Source: an uncultured Alphaproteobacteria bacterium
GTDB lineage: Bacteria > Pseudomonadota > Alphaproteobacteria > Rhizobiales > Aestuariivirgaceae
NCBI GenBank assembly: GCA_937873445.1
Contig: CALMWF010000039.1
Location: 62,001 to 126,000 of the forward strand
Reading direction: 5' to 3'
Length of the DNA stretch: 64,000 nucleotides
Part shown: one piece after another, positions 56,496-64,000 of the stretch
Numbering within the stretch: the stretch's first letter is position 1
Layout of the letters: every line of letters begins with the position of its first letter
Position numbers and translations under genes: made by a program
The notes under the pieces: generated by a model
What the model saw: only the letters and a program-made list of their open reading frames with translations
Databases searched by the model: none
Told to the model about the DNA's origin: nothing

Positions 56496-59015
56496 TTATG
56501 TCACCGGCGCCGACCAGATTTCGCTGGCATATTGCCGGATGGTGCGGTCGGAGGAGAACCAGCCCAGCCGGGCGGTGTTGTGAACCGCCATGGCCTGCCA
56601 GCGGGCCGGTTCGCGCCAGGCCGCCTCGGCCTTGCCGAAGGCCGCGAGATAGGCGGCAAAATCGGCGGTGACCATGAAGTAATCGTGATCGAGCAGGCGG
56701 TTGACCAGGCCCTGATAGCGCCCCGGTTCGCTGGGTGAAAACAGGCCGGAGCCGATCTGGTCCAGCACCTGTTTGAGAACGGGGTTGCCCTCCACCAAAG
56801 CGCGGGAATTGTGGCCCTTGAGGCGAGCTTCCGCCACCTCGGCGGCGGTCAGCCCGAAGATGAAGACATTGTCGGCCCCGGCGTGTTCGAGGATTTCGAT
56901 GTTGGCGCCGTCAAGCGTTCCCATGGTCAGGGCGCCGTTCAGCGCCAGCTTCATGTTGCCGGTGCCGGAGGCCTCCATACCGGCGGTGGAAATCTGCTCG
57001 GAAATGTCGGCCGCCGGCACGATCATCTCGGCCAGCGTCACATTGTAGTTGGGCAGGAACACCACCTTCAGCCGGTCCTTCATGTCGGGGTCGGCATTGA
57101 TCACCTGGGCCACATCGTTGATGAGCCGGATGATGGTCTTGGCCTCGAAATAGGAGGCTGCCGCCTTGCCGGCGAAGATTTTCACCCGGGCCACGAAGTC
57201 GCCTGCCGGATTGGCCTTGATGGCGTTGTATTGGGCGACGGCTTCGAGAATGCCCAGAAGCTGGCGCTTGTATTCGTGGATGCGCTTGATCTGCACATCG
57301 AAGATGGCGTTGGGATCGGCGTGGACCCCGGCGCGCGTTGCCATCAGCTGCGCCAGCCGCTGCTTGTTGGCCCGCTTCACCGCCGCATACTGGTCGCGGA
57401 AGGACGCATCATCGGCAAAGCGGTCAAGCTCGATGAGGTGCTCGGCATTGTCCATGAAGCCGTCGCCGATGGCCCCGCGGATCAATTGGGTCAGGCCCGG
57501 ATTGGCCTGAAACAGCCAGCGCCGCGGCGTGATGCCATTGGTCTTGTTGTTGATCCGGCCGGGATAGAGCGTGTTCAGGTCCTTGAACACCGTCTTCTTC
57601 ATCAGCTCCGAATGCAGCGCCGACACGCCATTGATGGAATGCGCCCCGACAAAGGCCAGTTGCCCCATGCGCAGGCGGCGGCCGTTGCTTTCGTCGATGA
57701 GCGAAATGGCGCCGAGGAATCCGAAGTCGATCATCGCCTTCTTGTGGGCATCGGCAATGACCCCGGCATTGATGGCGTAGATGATCTGCATGTGGCGCGG
57801 CAACAGCCGTTCCACCAGCGATACCGGCCAGCTTTCCAGCGCCTCCGGCAGCAGTGTGTGGTTGGTATAGGCAATGGTGGCGCGGGTGATGGCCCAGGCC
57901 TCGTCCCAGGCCAGCCGGTGCTGGTCGATGAGCAGCCGCATCAGTTCCGCCACCGCAATGGCGGGGTGGGTGTCGTTGAGCTGGATCGCGGCCTTGTCGG
58001 CGAGATTGCGGATGGTGCCGTATTGGCGCATGTGGCGGCGGATCAGATCCTGCAGCGAGGCCGAGGTGAAGAAATATTCCTGGCGCAGGCGCAGTTCCTG
58101 CCCGGCCGGGGACGAATCGGACGGATAGAGCACCCTGGTCAGGGAGTCGACGCGCGCCTCCTCGGATTGTGCCCCGATGTGGTCGCCGGAATTGAACTGG
58201 TCGAGTTTGATCGGGTCAATGGGCAGCGCATTCCACAGGCGCAGCGTGTTCACCCGCCCGCCCTTCCAGCCGCAAATGGGCGTGTCGAAGGCCACCGCCA
58301 GCAGCCGGTCATTGGGCTTCCAGTGGCTTTCGCTGGTGCCGTCGGGCTGATTGCGGGTTTCCACCACGCCGCCAAAGCCAATTTCAAAGGCGCGCTCGCG
58401 GCGCTCGAACTCCCACGGATTGCCGTGCGCCAGCCAGTCCTCCGGCAGTTCCACCTGATTGCCGTCAATGATGATCTGGCGGAACAGGCCATAGCGATAG
58501 CGGATGCCATAGCCGAAAGCGGAAATGCCGAGCGAGGCCATGCTTTCGACGAAACAGGCGGCCAGCCGCCCCAGGCCGCCGTTGCCCAGGGCCGCATCCG
58601 GTTCCAGGGCCGAAACAATGTCGGCATCCACATCAAGGCTGGTGAAGGCGGCGCGCAGATTGTCATAGAGGCCGAGATTGCTGGCGGCATCCCGCAATAG
58701 CCGACCGATCAGGAACTCCATGGACAGGTAATAGACCCGCTTCGTCTCATGGGTGACGGTTTCGCGCACCGACTTCAGCCAGTGGCCGATGACCCGGTCG
58801 CGGATCACCAGAATGGCGGCCTTCAGCCAGTCGTGGCCTTCGGCGGCGGCGGGGTCCTTGCCAACCGAGAAGGCCAGCTTCTTCAAAAGGTCGCTGGCCA
58901 GTTGTTCCGGCGTGTTGGGGCCGGGCTGGGGCAGCGTGTCAAAGGCATGGTTGCCGCCGTTACCGTTCAAATGCAGAAATGGTTCGGTCACTGTCCAGGC
59001 CCCGCTCAATGGCAC
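56496..59015 (-). CDS. glgP: Glycogen phosphorylase
   Basis: An 839-residue GT35 phosphorylase. RVYYLSMEFLIGRLL, ALGNGGLGRLAACFVESMA and AIQLNDTHPAIAVAELMR are present. The PLP lysine lies in EASGTGNMKLALNGALTMG. It releases glucose-1-phosphate from glycogen. GTG 59015 is the first start in frame; a second GTG at 58991 (protein from VTEPFLHL) has a slightly better ribosome site and may be the true start. It is the first gene of the glycogen operon, 56 bases before glgB. Confidence 0.95.
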   Translation of the reverse strand: MPLSGAWTVTEPFLHLNGNGGNHAFDTLPQPGPNTPEQLASDLLKKLAFSVGKDPAAAEGHDWLKAAILVIRDRVIGHWLKSVRETVTHETKRVYYLSMEFLIGRLLRDAASNLGLYDNLRAAFTSLDVDADIVSALEPDAALGNGGLGRLAACFVESMASLGISAFGYGIRYRYGLFRQIIIDGNQVELPEDWLAHGNPWEFERRERAFEIGFGGVVETRNQPDGTSESHWKPNDRLLAVAFDTPICGWKGGRVNTLRLWNALPIDPIKLDQFNSGDHIGAQSEEARVDSLTRVLYPSDSSPAGQELRLRQEYFFTSASLQDLIRRHMRQYGTIRNLADKAAIQLNDTHPAIAVAELMRLLIDQHRLAWDEAWAITRATIAYTNHTLLPEALESWPVSLVERLLPRHMQIIYAINAGVIADAHKKAMIDFGFLGAISLIDESNGRRLRMGQLAFVGAHSINGVSALHSELMKKTVFKDLNTLYPGRINNKTNGITPRRWLFQANPGLTQLIRGAIGDGFMDNAEHLIELDRFADDASFRDQYAAVKRANKQRLAQLMATRAGVHADPNAIFDVQIKRIHEYKRQLLGILEAVAQYNAIKANPAGDFVARVKIFAGKAAASYFEAKTIIRLINDVAQVINADPDMKDRLKVVFLPNYNVTLAEMIVPAADISEQISTAGMEASGTGNMKLALNGALTMGTLDGANIEILEHAGADNVFIFGLTAAEVAEARLKGHNSRALVEGNPVLKQVLDQIGSGLFSPSEPGRYQGLVNRLLDHDYFMVTADFAAYLAAFGKAEAAWREPARWQAMAVHNTARLGWFSSDRTIRQYASEIWSAPVT

Positions 59016-59130
59016 GGGGCGTGCTGATGTGCGCCCCTCTTTTGGCCACGGGGTTTAGCCGCTCGCACCCGCAAGGGCAACTGCCCAGGGCAGGGGAAAC
59101 CGCACCGCCGCCGGGCGGGGCGGCAGACGG

Positions 59131-60120
59131 TCACAGCATGGCGGGCAACACCCGGTCCGGCGGCTTGTGGCCGTCCACCCAGGTCTTGATGTTGATGATC
59201 ACCTTCTCGCCCATGTCGATGCGGCCTTCCAGCGTGGCCGACCCCATGTGCGGCAGCAGCACCGCATTGCGGGCCTTCACCAGGCGCGGATTGATGGCCG
59301 GCTCATGCTCATAGACATCCAGCCCGACGCCCCCCAGTTCGCCCGCCTCCAGCATGCGCGCCATGGCATTCTCGTCAATGATCTCGCCGCGCGCCGTGTT
59401 GACGATGATGGCATCCTTCTTCATCAGCTTCAGCCGCCGCGCCGACAGCAGGTGATAGGTGCCTGGCGTATGCGGACAATTGACCGAGACAATGTCCATG
59501 CGGGCCAGCATCTGGTCGAGGCTTTCCCAATAGGTCGCCTCCAGTTCCTCGGTCAGCCGGGCATTCACCGGCTTGCGGTTGTGATAGTGGATCTGCATGC
59601 CGAACACCTTGGCGCGCCGTGCCAGCGCCGTGCCGATGCGGCCCATGCCGACGATGCCCAGACGCTTGCCGCCAATGCGCGACCCCAGCATCCAGGTGGG
59701 CGACCAGCCCTGCCACTGCTTGTCCGGACCGATGATGGTGGCGCCCTCCGCCACCCGGCGCAGCACCGCCATGATCAGCGCCATGGTCATGTCGGCGGTA
59801 TCCTCGGTCAGAACACCGGGCGTATTGGTGACGGTGATGCCGCGGGTAATGGCGGTTTCAACATCAATATTGTCGACGCCGTTGCCGAAATTGGCAATGA
59901 GCTTGAGCTGCGGCCCGGCCTGCATGATGACGGACTTGTCAATGCGGTCGGTGACCGTGGGCACCAGCACCTCGGCCCCTTTCACCGCTTCCACCAGTTC
60001 CGCCTTGGTCATGGGGCGGTCATCGCTGTTCAGCCGGGTGTTGAACAGTTCCATCATCCGGGTCTCCACCGCGTCGGGCAGTTTGCGCGTAACGATGACG
60101 AGCGGCTTTCTGGTGGTCAT
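59131..60120 (-). CDS. D-2-hydroxyacid dehydrogenase (glyoxylate/hydroxypyruvate reductase type)
   Basis: A 329-residue D-isomer-specific dehydrogenase. The nucleotide-binding loop is LGIVGMGRIGTALARRA, and catalytic residues are the Arg in VNTARGEIIDE, the Glu in VGLDVYEHEP and the His in LLPHMGSAT. VTNTPGVLTEDTADMTMALIM is typical of glyoxylate/glycerate dehydrogenases. It probably reduces glyoxylate or hydroxypyruvate with NAD(P)H. It is divergent from the SH3 protein gene, and its 3' end faces the start of the glycogen operon. Confidence 0.9.
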   Translation of the reverse strand: MTTRKPLVIVTRKLPDAVETRMMELFNTRLNSDDRPMTKAELVEAVKGAEVLVPTVTDRIDKSVIMQAGPQLKLIANFGNGVDNIDVETAITRGITVTNTPGVLTEDTADMTMALIMAVLRRVAEGATIIGPDKQWQGWSPTWMLGSRIGGKRLGIVGMGRIGTALARRAKVFGMQIHYHNRKPVNARLTEELEATYWESLDQMLARMDIVSVNCPHTPGTYHLLSARRLKLMKKDAIIVNTARGEIIDENAMARMLEAGELGGVGLDVYEHEPAINPRLVKARNAVLLPHMGSATLEGRIDMGEKVIINIKTWVDGHKPPDRVLPAML

Positions 60121-60254
60121 GGCACTCTCCGGATCCGGCCTGTTGACCCAATCTTAACCCCGACCGGCCAAGCCTGTCATCGGGCGAAAGTTGGCAACGC
60201 AATGCAGGCGGTGTAAACGCTGTGGCGGGTGCGGCACAAGCGGGAAAGAAACCC

Positions 60255-60860
60255 ATGAGGGTTGCGCAGAGCGAAAAGCAGAGGCGATGGGGCAGCGCTG
60301 CCGTGGCTGCCACCTGCCTGCTGATCGTGGCCGGTGTGGCCTGGTCGCTGCTGCAGCCCGCCGACGGCGGGACCACGGCCAGGGCAGCAGGCAGCCAGAC
60401 GGCGTCCACCACCCCGGCCGACCAGCTGGGGCCCTCGGGACTGCCGCTGCCGCGCTTTGTTTCCCTCAAGGCCGAAAAGGTCAATGTCCGGCGCGGCCCG
60501 TCCAGCGACCATCCCGTTGCCTGGGTCTTCCAGCGCAAGGGCATGCCGGTGGAAATCATTGCCGAATCAGATAGCTGGCGGCGCATCCGCGACAGCGAGG
60601 GTGAGGAAGGCTGGATCCTGGAGGCGATGCTGTCCGGCCGGCGCACCGCCCTGGTGGCGCCATGGAAAAAGGGTCAGACCACCGACCTCCGTGCCAAGGC
60701 CAGCCCGGCCTCCGGCGATGTCGCCAGGCTGGCCTCGGGCGTGCAGGTTGAGGTGGCGGAATGCGACGGCCAATGGTGCCGGGTCACGGCCAATGGCTAT
60801 GACGGCTATGTCGAGCAGACCATGCTCTGGGGCGTCTATCCCGGTGAAAAACTGGACTGA
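60255..60860 (+). CDS. Envelope SH3-domain protein
   Basis: A 201-residue protein. After a basic start (QSEKQRRWG) comes a signal anchor or signal peptide (SAAVAATCLLIVAGVAWSLL), a threonine/alanine-rich spacer, and two bacterial SH3 domains. The first has VNVRRGPSSDHPVAWVF and WRRIRDSEGEEGWIL. The second has TDLRAKASPASGDVARL and WCRVTANGYDGYVEQTMLWG. Such proteins act in the periplasm, often near peptidoglycan. ATG 60255 is preferred to GTG 60222. It ends 21 bases from the convergent irr. Confidence 0.82.
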   Translation: MRVAQSEKQRRWGSAAVAATCLLIVAGVAWSLLQPADGGTTARAAGSQTASTTPADQLGPSGLPLPRFVSLKAEKVNVRRGPSSDHPVAWVFQRKGMPVEIIAESDSWRRIRDSEGEEGWILEAMLSGRRTALVAPWKKGQTTDLRAKASPASGDVARLASGVQVEVAECDGQWCRVTANGYDGYVEQTMLWGVYPGEKLD

Positions 60861-60881
60861 GCGGAAGGGGGGCTCGCCCGC

Positions 60882-61295
60882 CTACTGCTTGGCGTCCTTG
60901 ATCCGCACGATCACATCAATGCGGTCGATGACCTTGCCGGGCGGCAGCTCGGGCAGGCCGGTGATGGTCAGGTTGGCGGCGTCGATATCCATCATCTCGC
61001 CGTTTTCCGCCTGGAAGAAGTGGAAATGGTCCGAGGTATTGGTATCGTAATAGCTGCGGTCACCTTCAATGGCGACCTCGCGCAACAGCCCCGCCGCGGT
61101 AAACTGGTTCAGCGTGTTGTAAATGGTTGCCAGCGACACCCTCACATTGGCGGCCATGGCCTCGCCATGCAGCACCTCGGCACAGACATGCCTGTCCCCT
61201 GCGTTGAACAGCAGGTGGGCCAGAGCGACGCGCTGGCGGGTCGGGCGCAAACCCGCCTGCCGCAGCTTGTCGATATGAAGCCGGCTCATAGGCAT
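60882..61295 (-). CDS. irr: Iron response regulator Irr (Fur family)
   Basis: A 137-residue Fur-family regulator. LRQAGLRPTRQRVALAHLL is the winged-helix start, RVSLATIYNTLNQFTAAGLL is the recognition helix region, and the metal/heme region has SDHFHFFQAENGEMMDID. HVCAEVLHGEAM replaces the two-histidine Fur pattern. In Hyphomicrobiales Irr is degraded or inactivated through heme. ATG 61295 (MPMSRLHI) or 61289 (MSRLHI) are both possible; the longer upstream frame is rejected. The neighbourhood irr-fabA-fabB-fabI is typical for the order. Confidence 0.9.
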   Translation of the reverse strand: MPMSRLHIDKLRQAGLRPTRQRVALAHLLFNAGDRHVCAEVLHGEAMAANVRVSLATIYNTLNQFTAAGLLREVAIEGDRSYYDTNTSDHFHFFQAENGEMMDIDAANLTITGLPELPPGKVIDRIDVIVRIKDAKQ

Positions 61296-61504
61296 GGCCG
61301 CAGTATAGCGAAATCGCGCCACCTGTGCAATCGCGCCGGTTACCCATTGCCGGTGGCGCTGTCGGCCCCGGCTGCCGCCCCCTTCGACCTTTGACCACAG
61401 CCGTTGATTCTGGTGCACAATGGGTGTTGCCCGTAAAAGCGGCATGTTATGAGGGCCGGGCCGGCCATCCGGCGCACGGCGAGGATTGAAGGGGCGAATG
61501 CAGC

Positions 61505-62020
61505 ATGGCCGCAGCCAAGGACCACTACCGTTACGATGAACTTCTGGCCTGTGGCCGGGGCGAACTGTTTGGCCAGGGCAATGCGCAACTGCCGCTTCCC
61601 CCCATGCTGATGTTTGACCGCATCACCCACATCGCCAGGGACGGCGGCTCGGCCGGTCTCGGCAAGATCGTGGCCGAACTTGATGTGAAGCCCGACCTGT
61701 GGTTCTTCCCCTGCCACTTTCAGGGCGACCCGGTCATGCCGGGCTGCCTCGGGCTCGATGCGCTTTGGCAGCTCACCGGCTTTTACCTGGGCTGGCTGGG
61801 CGAACCGGGCAAGGGCCGGGCGCTGGGCGTGGGCGAGGTGAAGTTCACCGGCATGGTGACGCCCAAGGTCAGGACCGTGACCTATGAGGTGGACGTGACC
61901 CGCCTCATCCTGCGCAAGCTCAAGCTGGCGGTGGCCAACGGCATCATGAAGGCCGATGGCGAGGTGGTCTATCAGGTGACCGACATGAAGGTCGGTCTGT
62001 TCGAGCCGGAAAAAGCATAA
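61505..62020 (+). CDS. fabA: 3-hydroxydecanoyl-[ACP] dehydratase/isomerase
   Basis: A 171-residue hot-dog enzyme. His71 in [14 protein letters not shown] and Asp85 in [10 protein letters not shown] are the catalytic pair; [10 protein letters not shown] and [11 protein letters not shown] are family segments. It dehydrates beta-hydroxyacyl-ACP and isomerises trans-2- to cis-3-decenoyl-ACP, starting unsaturated fatty acid synthesis. It is first of fabA-fabB-fabI and divergent from irr. Confidence 0.97.
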   Translation: MAAAKDHYRYDELLACGRGELFGQGNAQLPLPPMLMFDRITHIARDGGSAGLGKIVAELDVKPDLWFFPCHFQGDPVMPGCLGLDALWQLTGFYLGWLGEPGKGRALGVGEVKFTGMVTPKVRTVTYEVDVTRLILRKLKLAVANGIMKADGEVVYQVTDMKVGLFEPEKA

Positions 62021-62029
62021 GGATTGATC

Positions 62030-63244
62030 ATGCGCCGCGTCGTCGTCACCGGTATCGGTATCGTCTCCTGCATCGGCAACAATGCCGAGGAGGTCATTGT
62101 TTCATTGCGCGAGGCCAGGTCCGGCATCACCCGGGCCGAAGACCATGTGCGCCTTGGCTTCCGCAGCCAGATTCAGGGCCGCCCCACCTTTGACCTTGAA
62201 CAGGTGGACCGCCGCGTGCGCCGCTTCATGGGTGATGGCGCCACCTGGAACTATGCCGCCATGCAGCAGGCCATTGCCGATTCCGGCCTGGAAGAAAAGG
62301 ACGTGAAGAACGACCGCACCGGCATCATCATGGGGTCCGGCGGCCCGTCGGCCAAAACGCTGGTGTCGGCCGCCGACATCACCCGCGAAAAGGGACCAAA
62401 GCGCGTCGGCCCCTTCGCCGTGCCCGCCGCCATGTCCTCCACCAATTCGGCAACGCTGGCCACCCCCTTTGGCATTCGCGGCGTCAACTATTCCATCTCC
62501 TCGGCCTGCGCCACCTCGGCCCATTGCATCGGCAATGCCGCCGAAATGATCCAGTGGGGCAAGCAGGACGTGATGTTTGCCGGTGGCGGCGAGGAACTGG
62601 ACTGGACCATGTCGGTGCTGTTTGACGCCATGGGCGCCATGTCGTCGAAATACAACGACACGCCGGAACGCGCCTCCCGCGCCTATGACAAGAACCGCGA
62701 CGGCTTCGTCATCGCCGGGGGTGCGGGCGTCATCGTGCTGGAGGAACTGGAACACGCCCTGGCGCGCGGCGCCAAGATCTATGGTGAACTGGTGGGCTAT
62801 GGCGCCACCTCCGACGGCTATGACATGGTGGCCCCCTCGGGCGAGGGCGCGGTCCGCTGCATGAAAATGGCGCTGGCCACGGTGAAGGGTCAGGTTGACT
62901 ACATCAACCCGCACGGCACCTCGACCCCGGTGGGCGACAAGAAGGAAATTGAAGCGATCCGCGAAGTGTTCGGCGACAAGATTCCGCCCATCTCCTCCAC
63001 CAAGTCGCTGACCGGCCATTCGCTGGGCGCCACCGGCGTGCAGGAAGCCATCTATTCCCTGCTCATGATGCAGCAGGGCTTCCTGTGCGAAAGCGCCAAT
63101 ATCGACGAACTGGACCCCGAATTTGAAGGCGTGCCGATTTTGCGTCAGCGCGTTGACAACGCCAGGATCGACACCGTCATGTCCAACAGCTTCGGCTTCG
63201 GCGGCACCAACGCCACGCTGGTCTTCCAGCGTTACAAGGGCTGA
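62030..63244 (+). CDS. fabB: 3-oxoacyl-[ACP] synthase I
   Basis: A 404-residue ketosynthase. The active-site Cys is in [14 protein letters not shown] and the two His in [11 protein letters not shown] and [27 protein letters not shown] and [14 protein letters not shown] close the fold. It elongates the cis-3-decenoyl-ACP made by FabA. AAGGA lies six bases before ATG 62030; a TTG at 62024 is rejected. It starts nine bases after fabA. Confidence 0.97.
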   Translation: MRRVVVTGIGIVSCIGNNAEEVIVSLREARSGITRAEDHVRLGFRSQIQGRPTFDLEQVDRRVRRFMGDGATWNYAAMQQAIADSGLEEKDVKNDRTGIIMGSGGPSAKTLVSAADITREKGPKRVGPFAVPAAMSSTNSATLATPFGIRGVNYSISSACATSAHCIGNAAEMIQWGKQDVMFAGGGEELDWTMSVLFDAMGAMSSKYNDTPERASRAYDKNRDGFVIAGGAGVIVLEELEHALARGAKIYGELVGYGATSDGYDMVAPSGEGAVRCMKMALATVKGQVDYINPHGTSTPVGDKKEIEAIREVFGDKIPPISSTKSLTGHSLGATGVQEAIYSLLMMQQGFLCESANIDELDPEFEGVPILRQRVDNARIDTVMSNSFGFGGTNATLVFQRYKG

Positions 63245-63249
63245 CGCGC

Positions 63250-64000
63250 ATGGCAGGCGTCATGCAGGGCAAGCGCGGCCTCATCATGGGGGTTGCCAAT
63301 GACCATTCGCTGGCCTGGGGCATTGCCCAGGCCTGTGCGGCCCAGGGGGCGGAACTGGCCTTCACCCATCAGGGCGAAGCCTTTGGCAAACGTCTGGCAC
63401 CCTTGGCCGAGAGCGTCGGTTCAAAACTGCTGTTTGATTGCGATGTCGAAAACCTCGACAGCGTGGAGGCGGCCTTTGACGGCGTGAAGCGCGCATGGGG
63501 CACCATTGATTTCCTGCTCCATGCCATCGCCTTTTCCGACAAGAATGAGTTGAAGGGCAAATATGCCGATACCACGCGCGCGAACTTCTCGCGCACCATG
63601 GTCATTTCCTGCTTTGCCTTCACCGAAGCGGTGAAGCGCGCCGCCCCCCTGATGAACGCGGGGGGCGCGGCCCTCACCCTCACCTTCCTCGGCTCATCGC
63701 GCACCATGCCGAATTACAATGTCATGGGCGTGGCCAAGGCAGCGCTCGAAGCCTCGGTGCGCTATCTCGCGGCGGATTACGGGCCGCAGGGCCTGCGCAT
63801 CAACGGCCTGTCGCCCGGCCCCATGCGCACTCTCGCCGGTGCCGGCATTGGCGATGCCCGCGCCATGTTCGCCTTCCAGCAGAACCACTCGCCGCTGCGC
63901 CGCCCCGTCTCGCTGGAGGAGGTGGGCACCGCCGGCATGTATCTGCTCTCGCCCCTGTCCGGCGGGGTTACCGGCGAAATCCATTATGTCGATGGCGGCT
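63250..64000 (+). CDS. fabI: Enoyl-[ACP] reductase FabI (3' end cut by window)
   Basis: 250 residues of a short-chain dehydrogenase-type enoyl reductase that is usually about 265-275 long, so only the last residues are missing. The start GLIMGVANDHSLAWGIAQ is the FabI nucleotide loop, the catalytic Tyr-x6-Lys is YNVMGVAK, and LSPGPMRTLAGAGI and GEIHYVDGG follow. It carries out the last step of fatty-acid elongation with NADH. It begins five bases after the fabB stop. Confidence 0.95.
   Translation, partial: MAGVMQGKRGLIMGVANDHSLAWGIAQACAAQGAELAFTHQGEAFGKRLAPLAESVGSKLLFDCDVENLDSVEAAFDGVKRAWGTIDFLLHAIAFSDKNELKGKYADTTRANFSRTMVISCFAFTEAVKRAAPLMNAGGAALTLTFLGSSRTMPNYNVMGVAKAALEASVRYLAADYGPQGLRINGLSPGPMRTLAGAGIGDARAMFAFQQNHSPLRRPVSLEEVGTAGMYLLSPLSGGVTGEIHYVDGG

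Noticed and set aside
56811-58700. 629-codon open frame on the plus strand opposite glgP
   Set aside because: Shadow frame; the phosphorylase on the other strand is unambiguous.

Overview
This 64 kb window is GC-rich, densely packed bacterial chromosome from an alphaproteobacterium, most likely of the Hyphomicrobiales (Rhizobiales) type. The markers are the cell-cycle regulator GcrA with a CtrA-like site and GANTC (CcrM) sites upstream, an Irr-type Fur regulator beside fabA-fabB-fabI, the synteny rpmH-rnpA-yidC-engB-argB-dapD-dapE and ffs-dnaX-ybaB-recR, a DnaX without the usual zinc cysteines, and a GAAC-N7-GAAC alphaproteobacterial LexA box. There is no prophage, insertion sequence or CRISPR array; the window is core and conserved-accessory chromosome.

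Layout. 1-6.5 kb: a partial CoA-transferase, tRNA-Gly(CCC), apaG-argE, yccF, and the arginine/chaperone operon argD-argF-hslO. 6.5-7.4 kb: gcrA behind a long regulatory region (DnaA box, CtrA-like box, five GANTC sites). 7.5-15.2 kb: an S15-type hydrolase coupled to a DNA photolyase, gap-rpe, a DUF2934 protein, a ferric-reductase-like membrane protein and a xylulokinase. 15.3-17.1 kb: an SOS-box-controlled Y-family polymerase translationally coupled to a small cysteine-rich protein, then a short tandem repeat and tRNA-Arg(ACG). 17.1-27.7 kb: a sensor kinase whose stop codon lies inside the tRNA-Arg gene, then rpmH-rnpA-yidC-engB, argB-HAD-dapD-dapE, and on the other strand def-fmt-truA. 27.8-33.9 kb: AraC-like, VOC and DUF2239 genes, the SRP RNA with dnaX-ybaB-recR, and a TadG-like protein. 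33.9-45.6 kb: DUF2161, DUF3422, rmuC, a 460 bp repeat-containing intergenic stretch, proline iminopeptidase, a CrbS/CrbR-like two-component pair, mscL, a GNAT, and a PLP-dependent ornithine/lysine decarboxylase with a long structured leader.

45.6-59 kb is a complete glycogen operon on the minus strand: glgP, glgB, glgC, glgA, pgm, a fused glgX-malQ and a Nudix hydrolase. From glgB onward every junction overlaps or nearly abuts. It covers ADP-glucose synthesis, chain elongation, branching, phosphorolysis, debranching, glucanotransfer and glucose-phosphate interconversion. 59-64 kb holds a 2-hydroxyacid dehydrogenase, an SH3 protein, irr and the fabA-fabB-fabI operon (fabI cut by the window end).

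The strongest leads for follow-up are the SOS-controlled polymerase plus zinc-ribbon-like pair, the multi-input gcrA control region, the sensor-kinase/tRNA overlap (RNase P cleavage would remove the stop codon of the mRNA), the GlgX-MalQ fusion followed by a coupled Nudix gene, and an operator-covered consensus promoter in front of a DUF2239 gene. All assignments are by reading motifs, lengths and context; no database search was run.
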